From Candidatus Falkowiibacteriota bacterium (GTDB lineage Bacteria; Patescibacteriota; Patescibacteriia; Patescibacteriales; UBA12465): 53,646 bases of DNA. How positions within the stretch are numbered: position 1 is the first letter of the stretch; every line of letters begins with the position of its first letter. A program made the position numbers and the translations under genes. Location: positions 1 to 53,646 of the forward strand of contig VFKX01000093.1 of the NCBI GenBank assembly GCA_009885285.1, read 5' to 3'. The notes under the pieces are model-generated. The model worked only from the letters and a program-made list of their open reading frames with translations. It ran no database searches and had not been told where the DNA came from. This document shows positions 21,666 to 31,419 of the stretch, piece by piece.

Positions 21666-24041
21666 ATGTTCTCCGAACCATCAACCATTCTTTCGTCAGA
21701 GCTCGGTTCTCCGGCTCCGGTTGCTTCATCGGGAATACCGGATGCACCGTCGGAATCGCCAATTAAGAAGATTGTCGTGATTATCGGCGTGATTATCTTG
21801 GTCGTGGCCTTAGTGACGGGTATAATCTGGGCCGTTAAGAAGCTGATGGCTCCAAAAACGGAAACACCAGCGGTAATTGATACCGCTACGACGACTATCG
21901 GTCAGGTTCCGACCACTTTACCAAATTTAAATGGATCTGATAACGCTAGTTCAACTCAAGAGACAGCCTCTTCTTCTCTTCTGGCTATTGAATACTTATC
22001 CTTCGCTGACTTTTATAAAGCGCCGGATAATGCCATTGTGCCGAAGCTGAATGATTATCAACTGCCGCTTAATATTAAGATGGATGTGATGAATTATTAT
22101 GACGTCTCACGGAAATTAAGCTTAGATAATGTTCTTGATAAAATAAATAATAATGGCTTTGCCACGATTGATAATCCCTGGGCAAAACAAGCGACGGATT
22201 TTTATGCTGTCTATGCTAGTCTAGATGATAAGCAATTACCTCTCATGATTACCTCAGACTTCATGATTTACTATTATCAGAATATCATGAAGAAGACTTT
22301 TAAAGACGTGGAGGAAAATGTTTTCTACGATAATCTCTGGGATATTAATAAGGAGTTGTATGACACTGCCAAAAACCGCTATGAAACCCGCCTAGCCGCC
22401 ATCGGCAATGTTAATGATTCAATTTTGGAAGGGGAGCGTTTGGAGATGGCCTATTTTGCCGTGGCTCTCGAGTTGATGAAGCCGGCACCGAATCAGATGC
22501 CGGGGGTCCAAACAAATTCTAGTACTGGAGTATTCAGCGTGACCGATGTTGATCGTTTTTATTTCGTCACCCCGCCTTACCTCAAGGAAGATGTACTGGC
22601 CGAAGTCAATCTTATCCGCGAAGCGAAGCTGGCGGTTAAGTCTCCGGTCATGCTTTATAGCCGTGATTATAAAGGCTTCCAGGTGCCGTTTGACTATCGC
22701 ACCAATGCCAAACTTAATAATTTTTATTTGACGACTGCTTGGCTTAATTCTGTTTTTCCTTTGAATTATCGGAGCAAAGATTGTCAGACTTGTTTGATTG
22801 ATGTCGCTGATTGGCGAAATAATATGATTGCCGCCACTTTCATGGCTCAAGATTTTTCTAAGCTGCCGGGCCTGAAGAATAAATGGGCCCGCATATACAA
22901 AGTGATGTCCTTCTTTAAGGGTCTGCGCGACGATTTAAATTATGTGCAGTACCGCGATGCCATGATTGCTCTTTTCGGCAATGATTATGTGATTGAAGAT
23001 ATCTTTGCCGACAGCAATAAAGAGGCGGCGGCGAATCTTGAAAAATTACGATCAAAGGTAGCAGCAAATAAATTTTCGGAAATTTCTGGAGGTTTAAGTA
23101 AGTCAGACCCAACCCTGAAACCGCAATTAGGCTTTAAGCTGCTGGCAGAAAATTATTGGCCGAATAATTATATTTTCAGTAAATTAACTTATCCGAGCGT
23201 GGGCCTCTTCCAGGGCACAAGTACTAAAATTACCAATATTACAGCCTGCCGGACTAATACCGGTCAGATTCGCTGTAATGGCGTGGCCCTGGACATTGTC
23301 AGTCTGATTTATCCTGTTCCGACGAGCAACTATTTGGCGGAAAATATAAATTATAATGGCTATAGTAAAGCGCTGACTGGTTTGCAGGGGGAATTACAAC
23401 CTAGTATCTGGCACTCAAATAATTACTGGGCTAATTTAAGTCTGGTTAAATCAATGCTGACTATCAACAGTAGTAATCTGCCACTGTTTGCCCGGTCCGC
23501 TGCCTGGCAGGACAAATCTTTAATTACCGCCGCCGGAGCCTGGATAAATCTACAATTACCGCCTGATAAATTTTCGGTCGCTCCGACTGTTAAGAGTGCC
23601 GGTTTTGAAAATGCCGTCCACTGGAATGAAAATTCTTATGTCGAACCGAACTTGAATCTGGTAAATGAGTTGATAGCTAATGCTGCTATGATGACCGAGA
23701 TGTTCTCGGCCTTACAGTTAGAAACTGAAGTACGTTTTGCTTTGCAAGACTTACGCAATTTCTCTACCACTATGGAGGCGATGAAAGCGATTGTACTTAA
23801 GGAGTTGAACGGGGAAGAATTGAATTCAGCTGATAATGAAGCGATTGCTGCTTTCACTAAGCAATTTAAAACCGAAGCCGCCACCGCCTCAGAAAAGCAA
23901 TTGAGCATTAAATTACCGAATCAAAAAAATCCCCTGAAAGAGGATTTGAGCCGCTTGAAATTATTATTGATTGTCCATCAAGAAGGGGCTAATAAGATAT
24001 TTTCAGTGGGTCCCGTCTGGGATTATCAAGAGAGCCGCTAG
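21666..24041 (+). CDS. Membrane-anchored DUF3160-family protein
   Basis: Single N-terminal TM, Thr/Ser-rich linker, then large domain with DFYAVYASLDDKQLPLMITSDFMIYYYQNIMKKTFKDVEENVFYDNL typical of DUF3160. Confidence 0.75.
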   Translation: MFSEPSTILSSELGSPAPVASSGIPDAPSESPIKKIVVIIGVIILVVALVTGIIWAVKKLMAPKTETPAVIDTATTTIGQVPTTLPNLNGSDNASSTQETASSSLLAIEYLSFADFYKAPDNAIVPKLNDYQLPLNIKMDVMNYYDVSRKLSLDNVLDKINNNGFATIDNPWAKQATDFYAVYASLDDKQLPLMITSDFMIYYYQNIMKKTFKDVEENVFYDNLWDINKELYDTAKNRYETRLAAIGNVNDSILEGERLEMAYFAVALELMKPAPNQMPGVQTNSSTGVFSVTDVDRFYFVTPPYLKEDVLAEVNLIREAKLAVKSPVMLYSRDYKGFQVPFDYRTNAKLNNFYLTTAWLNSVFPLNYRSKDCQTCLIDVADWRNNMIAATFMAQDFSKLPGLKNKWARIYKVMSFFKGLRDDLNYVQYRDAMIALFGNDYVIEDIFADSNKEAAANLEKLRSKVAANKFSEISGGLSKSDPTLKPQLGFKLLAENYWPNNYIFSKLTYPSVGLFQGTSTKITNITACRTNTGQIRCNGVALDIVSLIYPVPTSNYLAENINYNGYSKALTGLQGELQPSIWHSNNYWANLSLVKSMLTINSSNLPLFARSAAWQDKSLITAAGAWINLQLPPDKFSVAPTVKSAGFENAVHWNENSYVEPNLNLVNELIANAAMMTEMFSALQLETEVRFALQDLRNFSTTMEAMKAIVLKELNGEELNSADNEAIAAFTKQFKTEAATASEKQLSIKLPNQKNPLKEDLSRLKLLLIVHQEGANKIFSVGPVWDYQESR

Positions 24042-24060
24042 CCATAACATTGGATATTTA

Positions 24061-24093
24061 AAAAGAGCCAGAATTTTCATGCCTGGCTCTTTT
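24061..24093. terminator. Bidirectional terminator between convergent genes
   Basis: AAAAGAGCCAG...CTGGCTCTTTT. Confidence 0.9.
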
Positions 24094-24103
24094 CTGTTTT
24101 GCG

Positions 24104-26077
24104 CTAGCGTTCGTATTTGAAGACAAAGACTTCATTGTTTATCGTCCACCATTTATCTGCTTCTAGCTTGGCTTCATTGATAATCCGGCCGCTCTGATAC
24201 CAGTACTTATTGATTACTAAATAGCCTGCATTAACCCCGGTCAGGTCCATCGCTTCGTTTATACGTGACTTGTTTGGGCTTTTGTAAACCATATCCAGAT
24301 AATAGGCGTAGAGCGGACTGCCGGTGGGGATCGGATAGAAATACAGTTCGCCGGCCTTGGTCTGGTAATAATGATTGAAACCGAAAGTTGCCAGAGCGCC
24401 AGCGCTGACTTGCTGATTAGCTAAAACTATATACGGTTCGCGCGCTTCATTTTCGATCGACGATACTGCTGCTAAATCATTGGCACTGGTGCTATAGCCG
24501 CGGCTATTATAATACTGATCAATTCGCGGATAGGAAATGTATAGGGCGGCGCACAGGAAGCTCGTCCCGAAGGCCAGCCAGATGATAATAGTTATAGTCT
24601 TTCTTTTTAAAATTTGGCCGATTAAATCATTTAAGGAAATAATTATTAGCGGTAAGAGGAAAATGATAATAGCAACTTGCAGGCGCTCGGCAAAACCGGA
24701 TTGCTCGTAATAGATAATATTGTTAAAAATAATCTGACTGCTTAAGAAATAGGCTACCAAGAGGGCGGAGCTGAGGGAAATCAGAATGGGTCTGATGGCC
24801 AGTAGGCTACTGTTCGCTTTTAGCTTACGCGCGCTCAAGTATATGGACAGAACAATAATTATGATTATTAAGAAATGGTAATTATAAGCTATCAGGTAAA
24901 TGAAATTCAGGACCAGGCTTTCTTGTCCGGAGCTATTGGGATGGCCGAAGATATTTAAGAATGAGACTAATAATACTTTAAACCCTCCGACATTCTTCAA
25001 GTTTGAGCCGGAGCTCAAGAAGAGCGCTAGAGGAATGGCGATAGCAGTGAATAGCCAGATAAGCGCGGCGATACATTTTCTGACTACAGGTTTAATACCG
25101 TCTTTATAGTTGTTAAGGGTAAGAGCAGCTGTTAAAGCTAGGGCTGGTAAGCCGGCTAAGGGATGGATGGCGGCGGAGGCCAGGGATAGGACGGCTACAC
25201 GTTTATAGTTGTCACTGGCAGCGGCTGATAAGACGGCCAGGACTAAAAAGAGGTAGCTGAGATTCTGGGGAGTGGTGGCAATAAACGGTGAGAATGTTAG
25301 GGTTAGTAAAAAGAGGATTGATAAGAAGATTGCTGGTGTATTCCCGAGTCGTTTATTTGAGAAGTTGAATATGGCTGCTGGAAGAAATATTGCGGCAAGA
25401 GCCGGTACTAAAAATATATTAATGGCATGAATACCAAGGCCGAAAACTCTATGAAGAATGGTGATTAAGCCATATTCGCCGAGATAATATGGAGTCTTAG
25501 GGAGAATATATCCCTGGACGGAAATTATTTCCAGAGCAGCTTGATGGATAAAAGGATCAAAGCCATAACCGATCTTATAAATAATGGCGGCTACGCTGAA
25601 GGAGAGAAAATAGAAGATAGAAACTAAAAATAACTTGAGGCGACGAGAGACAGGCGGTCTGGCGAGAGTAAGACATAATGATACGGCGCTTAGTCCGTAT
25701 GCCCAGAAGAAGCGGGGGTTAACTGTTTGCCAAGGGGATATTAAGGCTCGGTCACTAACTCCGGCCAGTAGATATTTACCAGCCAAAAATACTGACGATA
25801 GGAAAATAATTATTAAGGCATGGCTGAGAATCGCTGTTTTGGCTTGAGGGATTAATTTCGCCTCGTCCTGATCAGTGTTAATGAAGAATCTTTTAGTTGC
25901 CCAGAAGCTGACTCCAGTTAAGACTAGGGTTAAGATTATTCCTATGGCGTTAAGGGCGTATAGGTAATAGATAATGGCGCTCCAGATGATAACTAATGAG
26001 CATAAAAGCAGGGCATGATCCAGCCCAAAACTCTTAATGGGCAGATATTTTTCCAGTATTTTCAGGTATTTTGACAT
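24104..26077 (-). CDS. Large polytopic membrane protein, GT-C-like (tentative)
   Basis: Many TM segments and C-terminal soluble part; start set at MSKYLKILEKY rather than the longer ORF from 26128. Confidence 0.7.
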   Translation of the reverse strand: MSKYLKILEKYLPIKSFGLDHALLLCSLVIIWSAIIYYLYALNAIGIILTLVLTGVSFWATKRFFINTDQDEAKLIPQAKTAILSHALIIIFLSSVFLAGKYLLAGVSDRALISPWQTVNPRFFWAYGLSAVSLCLTLARPPVSRRLKLFLVSIFYFLSFSVAAIIYKIGYGFDPFIHQAALEIISVQGYILPKTPYYLGEYGLITILHRVFGLGIHAINIFLVPALAAIFLPAAIFNFSNKRLGNTPAIFLSILFLLTLTFSPFIATTPQNLSYLFLVLAVLSAAASDNYKRVAVLSLASAAIHPLAGLPALALTAALTLNNYKDGIKPVVRKCIAALIWLFTAIAIPLALFLSSGSNLKNVGGFKVLLVSFLNIFGHPNSSGQESLVLNFIYLIAYNYHFLIIIIIVLSIYLSARKLKANSSLLAIRPILISLSSALLVAYFLSSQIIFNNIIYYEQSGFAERLQVAIIIFLLPLIIISLNDLIGQILKRKTITIIIWLAFGTSFLCAALYISYPRIDQYYNSRGYSTSANDLAAVSSIENEAREPYIVLANQQVSAGALATFGFNHYYQTKAGELYFYPIPTGSPLYAYYLDMVYKSPNKSRINEAMDLTGVNAGYLVINKYWYQSGRIINEAKLEADKWWTINNEVFVFKYER

Positions 26078-26164
26078 ATACGTTAATGATAGCAAATTCT
26101 TGCTAAAATGGGCAATTTCGGATAACATTAAGGCAGATTCAGTCTGAATTACTTCAATAATTAC

Positions 26165-27955
26165 ATGTTTTTCAAAAAATATCTTAATCTAATCATCGTG
26201 ACCTTTTTAGCGTTAGGCTTCTTTGCGGCTACCGCTAGTTTTAATTATTTTAGTCAAGAAAATGATTATGTAAAATGGACCTCGCCTGATGAAACGGCTA
26301 ATTATTTCTTCACTAAGAATTTTGCCATGACCGGAGAGCTGGCTGTCATGGAAAAAGCTAACTTACTGGGTAATAACCTGGTCGTGCCGCGTAGCGTCAG
26401 GAGCGATCAGGGCTTCATAAAACCGGTCAGCTTCTTAGGCATTAGTTTGATTTATGGGACAATCGCTGCATTAACTGATATCTCAGTTATCCCGTATCTT
26501 ACTCCCTTTTTCGCCGCTCTAGGAATTATCGTTTTCTATCTTACCATCCGCCGAATATTTTCCGATCGGGTTGGTCTCTGGTCCGCCTTTATGTTAGCGG
26601 TCTTTCCAGCCTATACGTATTATACGGTCCGGAGTATGTTCCATAATGTTTTGTTTATTGTCATGCTGCTCTTCGGTTTATATTTTTTCTTATTGTCCCT
26701 CGCTGAACGAAGAGAAAAGATTTATTGTCGTTTTTTGACCTGGAAGTTGCCGGTCAGGACTTGGTTGGAATTTTTAGCGGCGGCTTTATCCGGTATTTTT
26801 ATCGGACTGACTGTCATCACTCGCACTTCGGAGATACTCTGGCTCTTGCCGTCGCTTTTAATTATTTGGGTATTTTATGCGCGGCGCTACGGACTGGTTA
26901 AGACTTTGATATTTATCGCCGGATTAGCCTTGCCGTTGCTTTGGGTGGCTTATTACAATCAGATTCTTTACGGCTCCTTCTGGTATGGCGGCTACAATGA
27001 AATGAATAAATCGCTGGAAGATATTGCCAAGTCTGGCGGAGCGATTCTGCAGTTCGGCTTAGGCATGGATAGTTTAGCTTATTATCGCGATTATTTTCTG
27101 ACTATCGCGAAAAATATTTTTTACTTTGGTTTTAATCCGGGATTATCTAAGTCCATGTTTATCAATTACGTGGTTAAGATGTTTCCGGTCCTATTTTATG
27201 CTGGTCTGGCCGGATTATTGTTCTTGATTGTTCAGAATTGTCGCCGCTTTAAGAAGAAGCACCTGGTCTATGTTTTGGTCTGGCTACTATTTAGTACTTT
27301 CTTGATTGTTTATTACGGCAGTTGGCGCTTTAATGATAATCCGGACGTTACCCGCTTCACTATCGGTAATTCCTATACCCGTTATTGGCTACCCTTCTAT
27401 CTCGGCTTGATGCCGCTCGCTTCCTTAGCCTTAATCCGCGTTTCGCGAGCGCTCCTACTGATGAGTTCGAAAACCGTTTCGCGGGTGCGCCGATGGGCAG
27501 CGACGGGATTGCAGGCTATGGCCACAGCAGTCTTCGCCGCAATTTCTATCCTTTTCGTTCTATTCGGCTCGGAAGAGGGCTTAATGTATCTTTATTATAA
27601 TAACCTGGCCGAGAGGGATAATACGCGCCTGATCTGGTCTTTAACTGAGCCGTCAGGCATCATTATTACGCGGTATTATGACAAGTTTTTTTGGCCGGAA
27701 CGCCGGATTATTATGGGCGCTTTGCCGGATGACGGGATTCTGCGGGCCGTCCAGCAGCTAGTTAATTATTACCCAGTGTATTATTATAATTTTTACTTGA
27801 AGCCGGTGGACGTCGATTATTTGAACAATAGTAAATTCACTCCATATTATTTAAGGATGAGTGAGGTTAAAAAAGTTAATCCGAAATTTGGCTTATATAA
27901 ATTAGAGCTGGCGACTAGCACTCCAGCTACCAGCACTTCTATGCTTAAGAAATAA
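26165..27955 (+). CDS. PMT/ArnT-like glycosyltransferase (GT-C fold)
   Basis: DE motif in first extracytoplasmic loop (KWTSPDETANYFF), multiple TM segments. Confidence 0.75.
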   Translation: MFFKKYLNLIIVTFLALGFFAATASFNYFSQENDYVKWTSPDETANYFFTKNFAMTGELAVMEKANLLGNNLVVPRSVRSDQGFIKPVSFLGISLIYGTIAALTDISVIPYLTPFFAALGIIVFYLTIRRIFSDRVGLWSAFMLAVFPAYTYYTVRSMFHNVLFIVMLLFGLYFFLLSLAERREKIYCRFLTWKLPVRTWLEFLAAALSGIFIGLTVITRTSEILWLLPSLLIIWVFYARRYGLVKTLIFIAGLALPLLWVAYYNQILYGSFWYGGYNEMNKSLEDIAKSGGAILQFGLGMDSLAYYRDYFLTIAKNIFYFGFNPGLSKSMFINYVVKMFPVLFYAGLAGLLFLIVQNCRRFKKKHLVYVLVWLLFSTFLIVYYGSWRFNDNPDVTRFTIGNSYTRYWLPFYLGLMPLASLALIRVSRALLLMSSKTVSRVRRWAATGLQAMATAVFAAISILFVLFGSEEGLMYLYYNNLAERDNTRLIWSLTEPSGIIITRYYDKFFWPERRIIMGALPDDGILRAVQQLVNYYPVYYYNFYLKPVDVDYLNNSKFTPYYLRMSEVKKVNPKFGLYKLELATSTPATSTSMLKK

Positions 27956-27956
27956 T

Positions 27957-29294
27957 ATGAAGAAAAATAAAACCTACCACATTATTACTATCGGTTGCCA
28001 GATGAATCAGGTTGACAGCGAACGATTGTCTGCCTTTTTGGAGTCTTCTGGTTATAAATCATTGCCTGATTTTAAGAAGGCTGGTGTCGTAATTGTCAAT
28101 ACTTGCGGTATCCGCCAGATGGCCGAAGATCGAGCCTATGGCTTGGTTAATCAAGTCAGAAAATTCAATCCGGCCGCGCAAGTGGTCGTTACCGGCTGCC
28201 TAAGCAAACGAGCGGATGTCAAGAAACGGCTGGACGGGCGGGCAGACATTTTTTTGCCCATCAGTGAAATTATGCAGCTGCCAGGACTGCTCGAAGGTTT
28301 TGAATTTGAACCGCATTTCAGTCTCGATGAAGTTCGTTTAGAGCAGGGCGAAAAATATCTCGGCATTGCTCCGAACCATGAGAGCAAGTTTACCGCCTAT
28401 GTGCCGATTGGTAATGGTTGTAATAATTTTTGTGCTTACTGTGTCGTCCCTTATGCTCGCGGGCGGGAGGTCTATCGCCGCCAGGCTGATATTCTGAGGG
28501 AAGTCCGGGGGCTAGTTAAGAAGGGCTACAGGGAAATTATTCTTATCGCTCAGAACGTCAATAGTTATCATGATGAAGAGAAGCGCTTCCCGGGACTACT
28601 GCAGGCCGTCGTCAAGATTCCCGGCAAATTCTGGGTGCGTTTTTCATCCAGTCATCCGAAGGATATGAGCGACGATTTGATTAATGCCTTAGGGTCTTCT
28701 CCAAAACTTTGCCCGCATCTTCATTTAGCTGTGCAAGCTGGGGATGATGAAATTTTAAAAAAGATGAACCGGGGTTACACCTCAAAGCATTATCAAGGTC
28801 TGATTAAGAAGGTTCGAGATGTCCGACCAGGTATTTCTATTACGACCGATGTGATTGTCGGTTTTCCCGGAGAGACGAAAGCGCAATATGAAAATACAGT
28901 TAAGTTATTCAAGGTGGTTAAATTTGATTTAGCCTATATTGCCCAGTATAGTCCTCGCCCGGGGACAGTGTCGGCTGGTATGAAGGATAACGTTTCTCAA
29001 GATGAGAAGAAACGCCGTGCTAAGGAATTGAATGAAATTCTAAAAATCACGGCGGCCGCCAATAATCAAGCCTATCTCGGTAAAACTATCGAGGTGCTTA
29101 TTGAGGGGATTGATAAGCGCGGCCATTATTACGGCAAAGCCGGCTCTTATCAGACAGTGCGGATAAATACGGATATTAAAAAGGATAAGCGGTCCGGCTT
29201 GATTGGAGAATTTGCTTTGGTGATTATTGATAAGGCTTTACCTTTTGGCTTGGAGGGGGAATTAGCTCCAGTCGTCAAATCTTTGAAAAAATAA
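27957..29294 (+). CDS. miaB: tRNA-2-methylthio-N6-dimethylallyladenosine synthase MiaB
   Basis: GCQMNQVDSE, NTCGIR, GCNNFCAYCVVPYARGRE radical SAM, C-terminal TRAM. Confidence 0.95.
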   Translation: MKKNKTYHIITIGCQMNQVDSERLSAFLESSGYKSLPDFKKAGVVIVNTCGIRQMAEDRAYGLVNQVRKFNPAAQVVVTGCLSKRADVKKRLDGRADIFLPISEIMQLPGLLEGFEFEPHFSLDEVRLEQGEKYLGIAPNHESKFTAYVPIGNGCNNFCAYCVVPYARGREVYRRQADILREVRGLVKKGYREIILIAQNVNSYHDEEKRFPGLLQAVVKIPGKFWVRFSSSHPKDMSDDLINALGSSPKLCPHLHLAVQAGDDEILKKMNRGYTSKHYQGLIKKVRDVRPGISITTDVIVGFPGETKAQYENTVKLFKVVKFDLAYIAQYSPRPGTVSAGMKDNVSQDEKKRRAKELNEILKITAAANNQAYLGKTIEVLIEGIDKRGHYYGKAGSYQTVRINTDIKKDKRSGLIGEFALVIIDKALPFGLEGELAPVVKSLKK

Positions 29295-29296
29295 AT

Positions 29297-30244
29297 ATGG
29301 TTAAAAAAAATATAAAAAAAAATAAGCCCAAAATACTAGCTATCTTAGGTACAACTTCAGCTGGTAAAACTGGCGTAGCGGTTAAATTGGCAGCTAAATA
29401 TAATGGGGAAATTATTAGCGCTGACAGCCGCCAGGTTTATGTTGGCCTGGATATCGGGACCGGCAAGGACTTGGCAGAGTATAAGATTGGGCGAAAAAAA
29501 ATTCCATATCATTTGATTGATGTGGCTTCGCCCCAGACACAATTTGATTTGGCTAAATTTCAGAAACAGGCTTTAGTGGCCATTGAAGATATTTTGCAAC
29601 GCGGAAAATTGCCGATCGTTGCGGGCGGCAGCGGTCTTTATCTTCAGGCCTTGGTTGATAATTTTGATTTGTCGGAGGTAGGAGCTCATTCGGCGCAGCG
29701 GGATAAATGGGAGGCGCTCGGCGCCGTAAAATTATACGAGCTTATCACCAAGAAGAATCCGGATTTTGCCGGACGCTTGAATAATAGCGATAAGCACAAC
29801 GCCCGCCGCTTATCTCGGTATTTAGAAATAATTGAAAACGGCGACTTGAAAAAAGTTGGCAAGCAGTCAAGTTCTTATGATTGGCTCATTCTTGGCCTGG
29901 AGTGGCCTGATGATATTCTGCGCTTGCGGATTATTCAACGCTTGCTTGATCGCTTAGAAAAAGAAGGGTTGGTGGCAGAGGTGAAGAGGCTTAACGAAGA
30001 GGGTGTTTCCTCGGAGCGTTTGCAGGCTTTTGGCTTGGAATATAAATTCGTGTCGCGCCATCTGCTTGGCGAATTAAGCTATCCGGAATTAGTGGAGAAA
30101 TTGGGCTTTGCTCTATATCGTTTCGCTAAGCGCCAGAAAACCTGGTTTAGGCGCTGGGAGAAGCAGGGAGTTAAGATTGATTGGGTTAATGATCTTACTG
30201 TAGCGGAGAAGTTGATTGATGAGTGGCGAGTTGACTCTAAGTAA
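29297..30244 (+). CDS. miaA: tRNA dimethylallyltransferase MiaA
   Basis: GTTSAGKTGVAVKLAAKYNGEIISADSRQVYVGLDIGTGK. Confidence 0.96.
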   Translation: MVKKNIKKNKPKILAILGTTSAGKTGVAVKLAAKYNGEIISADSRQVYVGLDIGTGKDLAEYKIGRKKIPYHLIDVASPQTQFDLAKFQKQALVAIEDILQRGKLPIVAGGSGLYLQALVDNFDLSEVGAHSAQRDKWEALGAVKLYELITKKNPDFAGRLNNSDKHNARRLSRYLEIIENGDLKKVGKQSSSYDWLILGLEWPDDILRLRIIQRLLDRLEKEGLVAEVKRLNEEGVSSERLQAFGLEYKFVSRHLLGELSYPELVEKLGFALYRFAKRQKTWFRRWEKQGVKIDWVNDLTVAEKLIDEWRVDSK

Positions 30245-30284
30245 TCTCAACTCTGACACCGCTGGATTATTTTTAGATAAGAAA

Positions 30285-30309
30285 AAAAGCTATCTAATGG
30301 ATAGCTTTT
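30285..30309. terminator. Bidirectional terminator
   Basis: AAAAGCTATC-taatg-GATAGCTTTT. Confidence 0.92.
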
Positions 30310-30319
30310 ATGGTTATTG

Positions 30320-30571
30320 CTACAGGTAATACTTTTCCGTTTTCTTTCTAATTACCGACAGGTATACTGGATGATTTGATTTCCTGATCTTAATGTAAAT
30401 TCTGTTTAAAATTTGAAAAGGGAACTTAGCTATCGCCATAGCGTTAGTCAGCACCTCCTTTGTCCTAAACATTAGGTCAATTGAATTGGCAATATACTCT
30501 GGACTGGCGCCGTTCGCGTGTCCAGGCAGAAGCTCTTGAATAACTCTCTTCTGTTTTTGGCTGAATTTCAT
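30320..30571 (-). CDS. Small hypothetical protein (83 aa)
   Basis: Two nt from the upstream small membrane-protein gene, bounded by a terminator. Confidence 0.55.
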   Translation of the reverse strand: MKFSQKQKRVIQELLPGHANGASPEYIANSIDLMFRTKEVLTNAMAIAKFPFQILNRIYIKIRKSNHPVYLSVIRKKTEKYYL

Positions 30572-30573
30572 AA

Positions 30574-30819
30574 TTATTCTTCCGGCTCGTTATCTCCTGA
30601 CTTTGTCTCCGGTGTCTTTGGCAATGCTTCGATTATCCGTACGATGGGATAGAACATAAAACTGGATAAAACAATAATTGAGAGAATCATGACAAAGAAG
30701 GGCACCTTGGTGCAGACAGCGAAGACTTCTGACAGGGCAATAACGGTAAATGCAGCTAAAAGCATGGAAATTGTCCAGCTAAAGCTGAGTACAAGTGGAT
30801 TGATTTTTTTCTTATTCAT
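30574..30819 (-). CDS. Small two-TM membrane protein (81 aa)
   Basis: Two TM segments; TTGACA-17-CATACT upstream on the minus strand. Confidence 0.6.
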   Translation of the reverse strand: MNKKKINPLVLSFSWTISMLLAAFTVIALSEVFAVCTKVPFFVMILSIIVLSSFMFYPIVRIIEALPKTPETKSGDNEPEE

Positions 30820-30916
30820 CTTTTATATTTTAAAGTTCGATGCTAATAGTATGGTACATACTTTGGATAATGTCAAGTTATATGTAAAATTGCTAGTAAT
30901 TTTAGCTAAAATATAA

Positions 30917-30944
30917 AAAAGCCATACTTTAAGGTATGGCTTTT
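30917..30944 (-). terminator. Rho-independent terminator for 30961-31290
   Basis: AAAAGCCATAC-tttaag-GTATGGCTTTT. Confidence 0.92.
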
Positions 30945-30960
30945 GCATTTTTTGATGAAT

Positions 30961-31290
30961 TTAAGCACTTTTTTTGATTGATTGTTTATCAAGTAGCTTA
31001 GTTATTGGATTGATAAGTAGCACGTCGATGACAACTGCTGGGACTATTATCATATAAACTGGGGTATTCAATATAAACTGACGAGGATTTGGTAATATTA
31101 GCATGAAAATTATAAACAAAGCTATTGTTAAAATTAATGCATAGCATATTGCTATAATCATATTATCAAAGTGTTTACGTTCTTTTTTGGTTTCTTCTAA
31201 TTCCTCTTTCCACATATCAGCCATATCTCGGCCATGGTTTATCAGTATTTTTACAGAATCATTATCTTCTGTTAATTCTTTCTTTTCCAT
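30961..31290 (-). CDS. Small two-TM membrane protein (109 aa)
   Basis: Charged N-terminal helix and two TM segments; TTGACA-17-TATGAT upstream on the minus strand. Confidence 0.65.
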   Translation of the reverse strand: MEKKELTEDNDSVKILINHGRDMADMWKEELEETKKERKHFDNMIIAICYALILTIALFIIFMLILPNPRQFILNTPVYMIIVPAVVIDVLLINPITKLLDKQSIKKSA

Positions 31291-31379
31291 TTTTTGAATT
31301 ATTTAATTGTTAATAATACGAAATTTCTTATTTATTGATTATATCATATCATTTATCTGGTATTTTGTCAAGGCAAAGA

Positions 31380-31405
31380 AAAAGCCTCAGTTTAGTGAGG
31401 CTTTT
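31380..31405. terminator. gatB terminator
   Basis: AAAAGCCTCA-gtttag-TGAGGCTTTT. Confidence 0.93.
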
Positions 31406-31419
31406 CTTGATTCTTTGAC

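Noticed and set aside
22419-22850. 143-aa minus-strand ORF
   Set aside because: Antisense to the DUF3160 gene.
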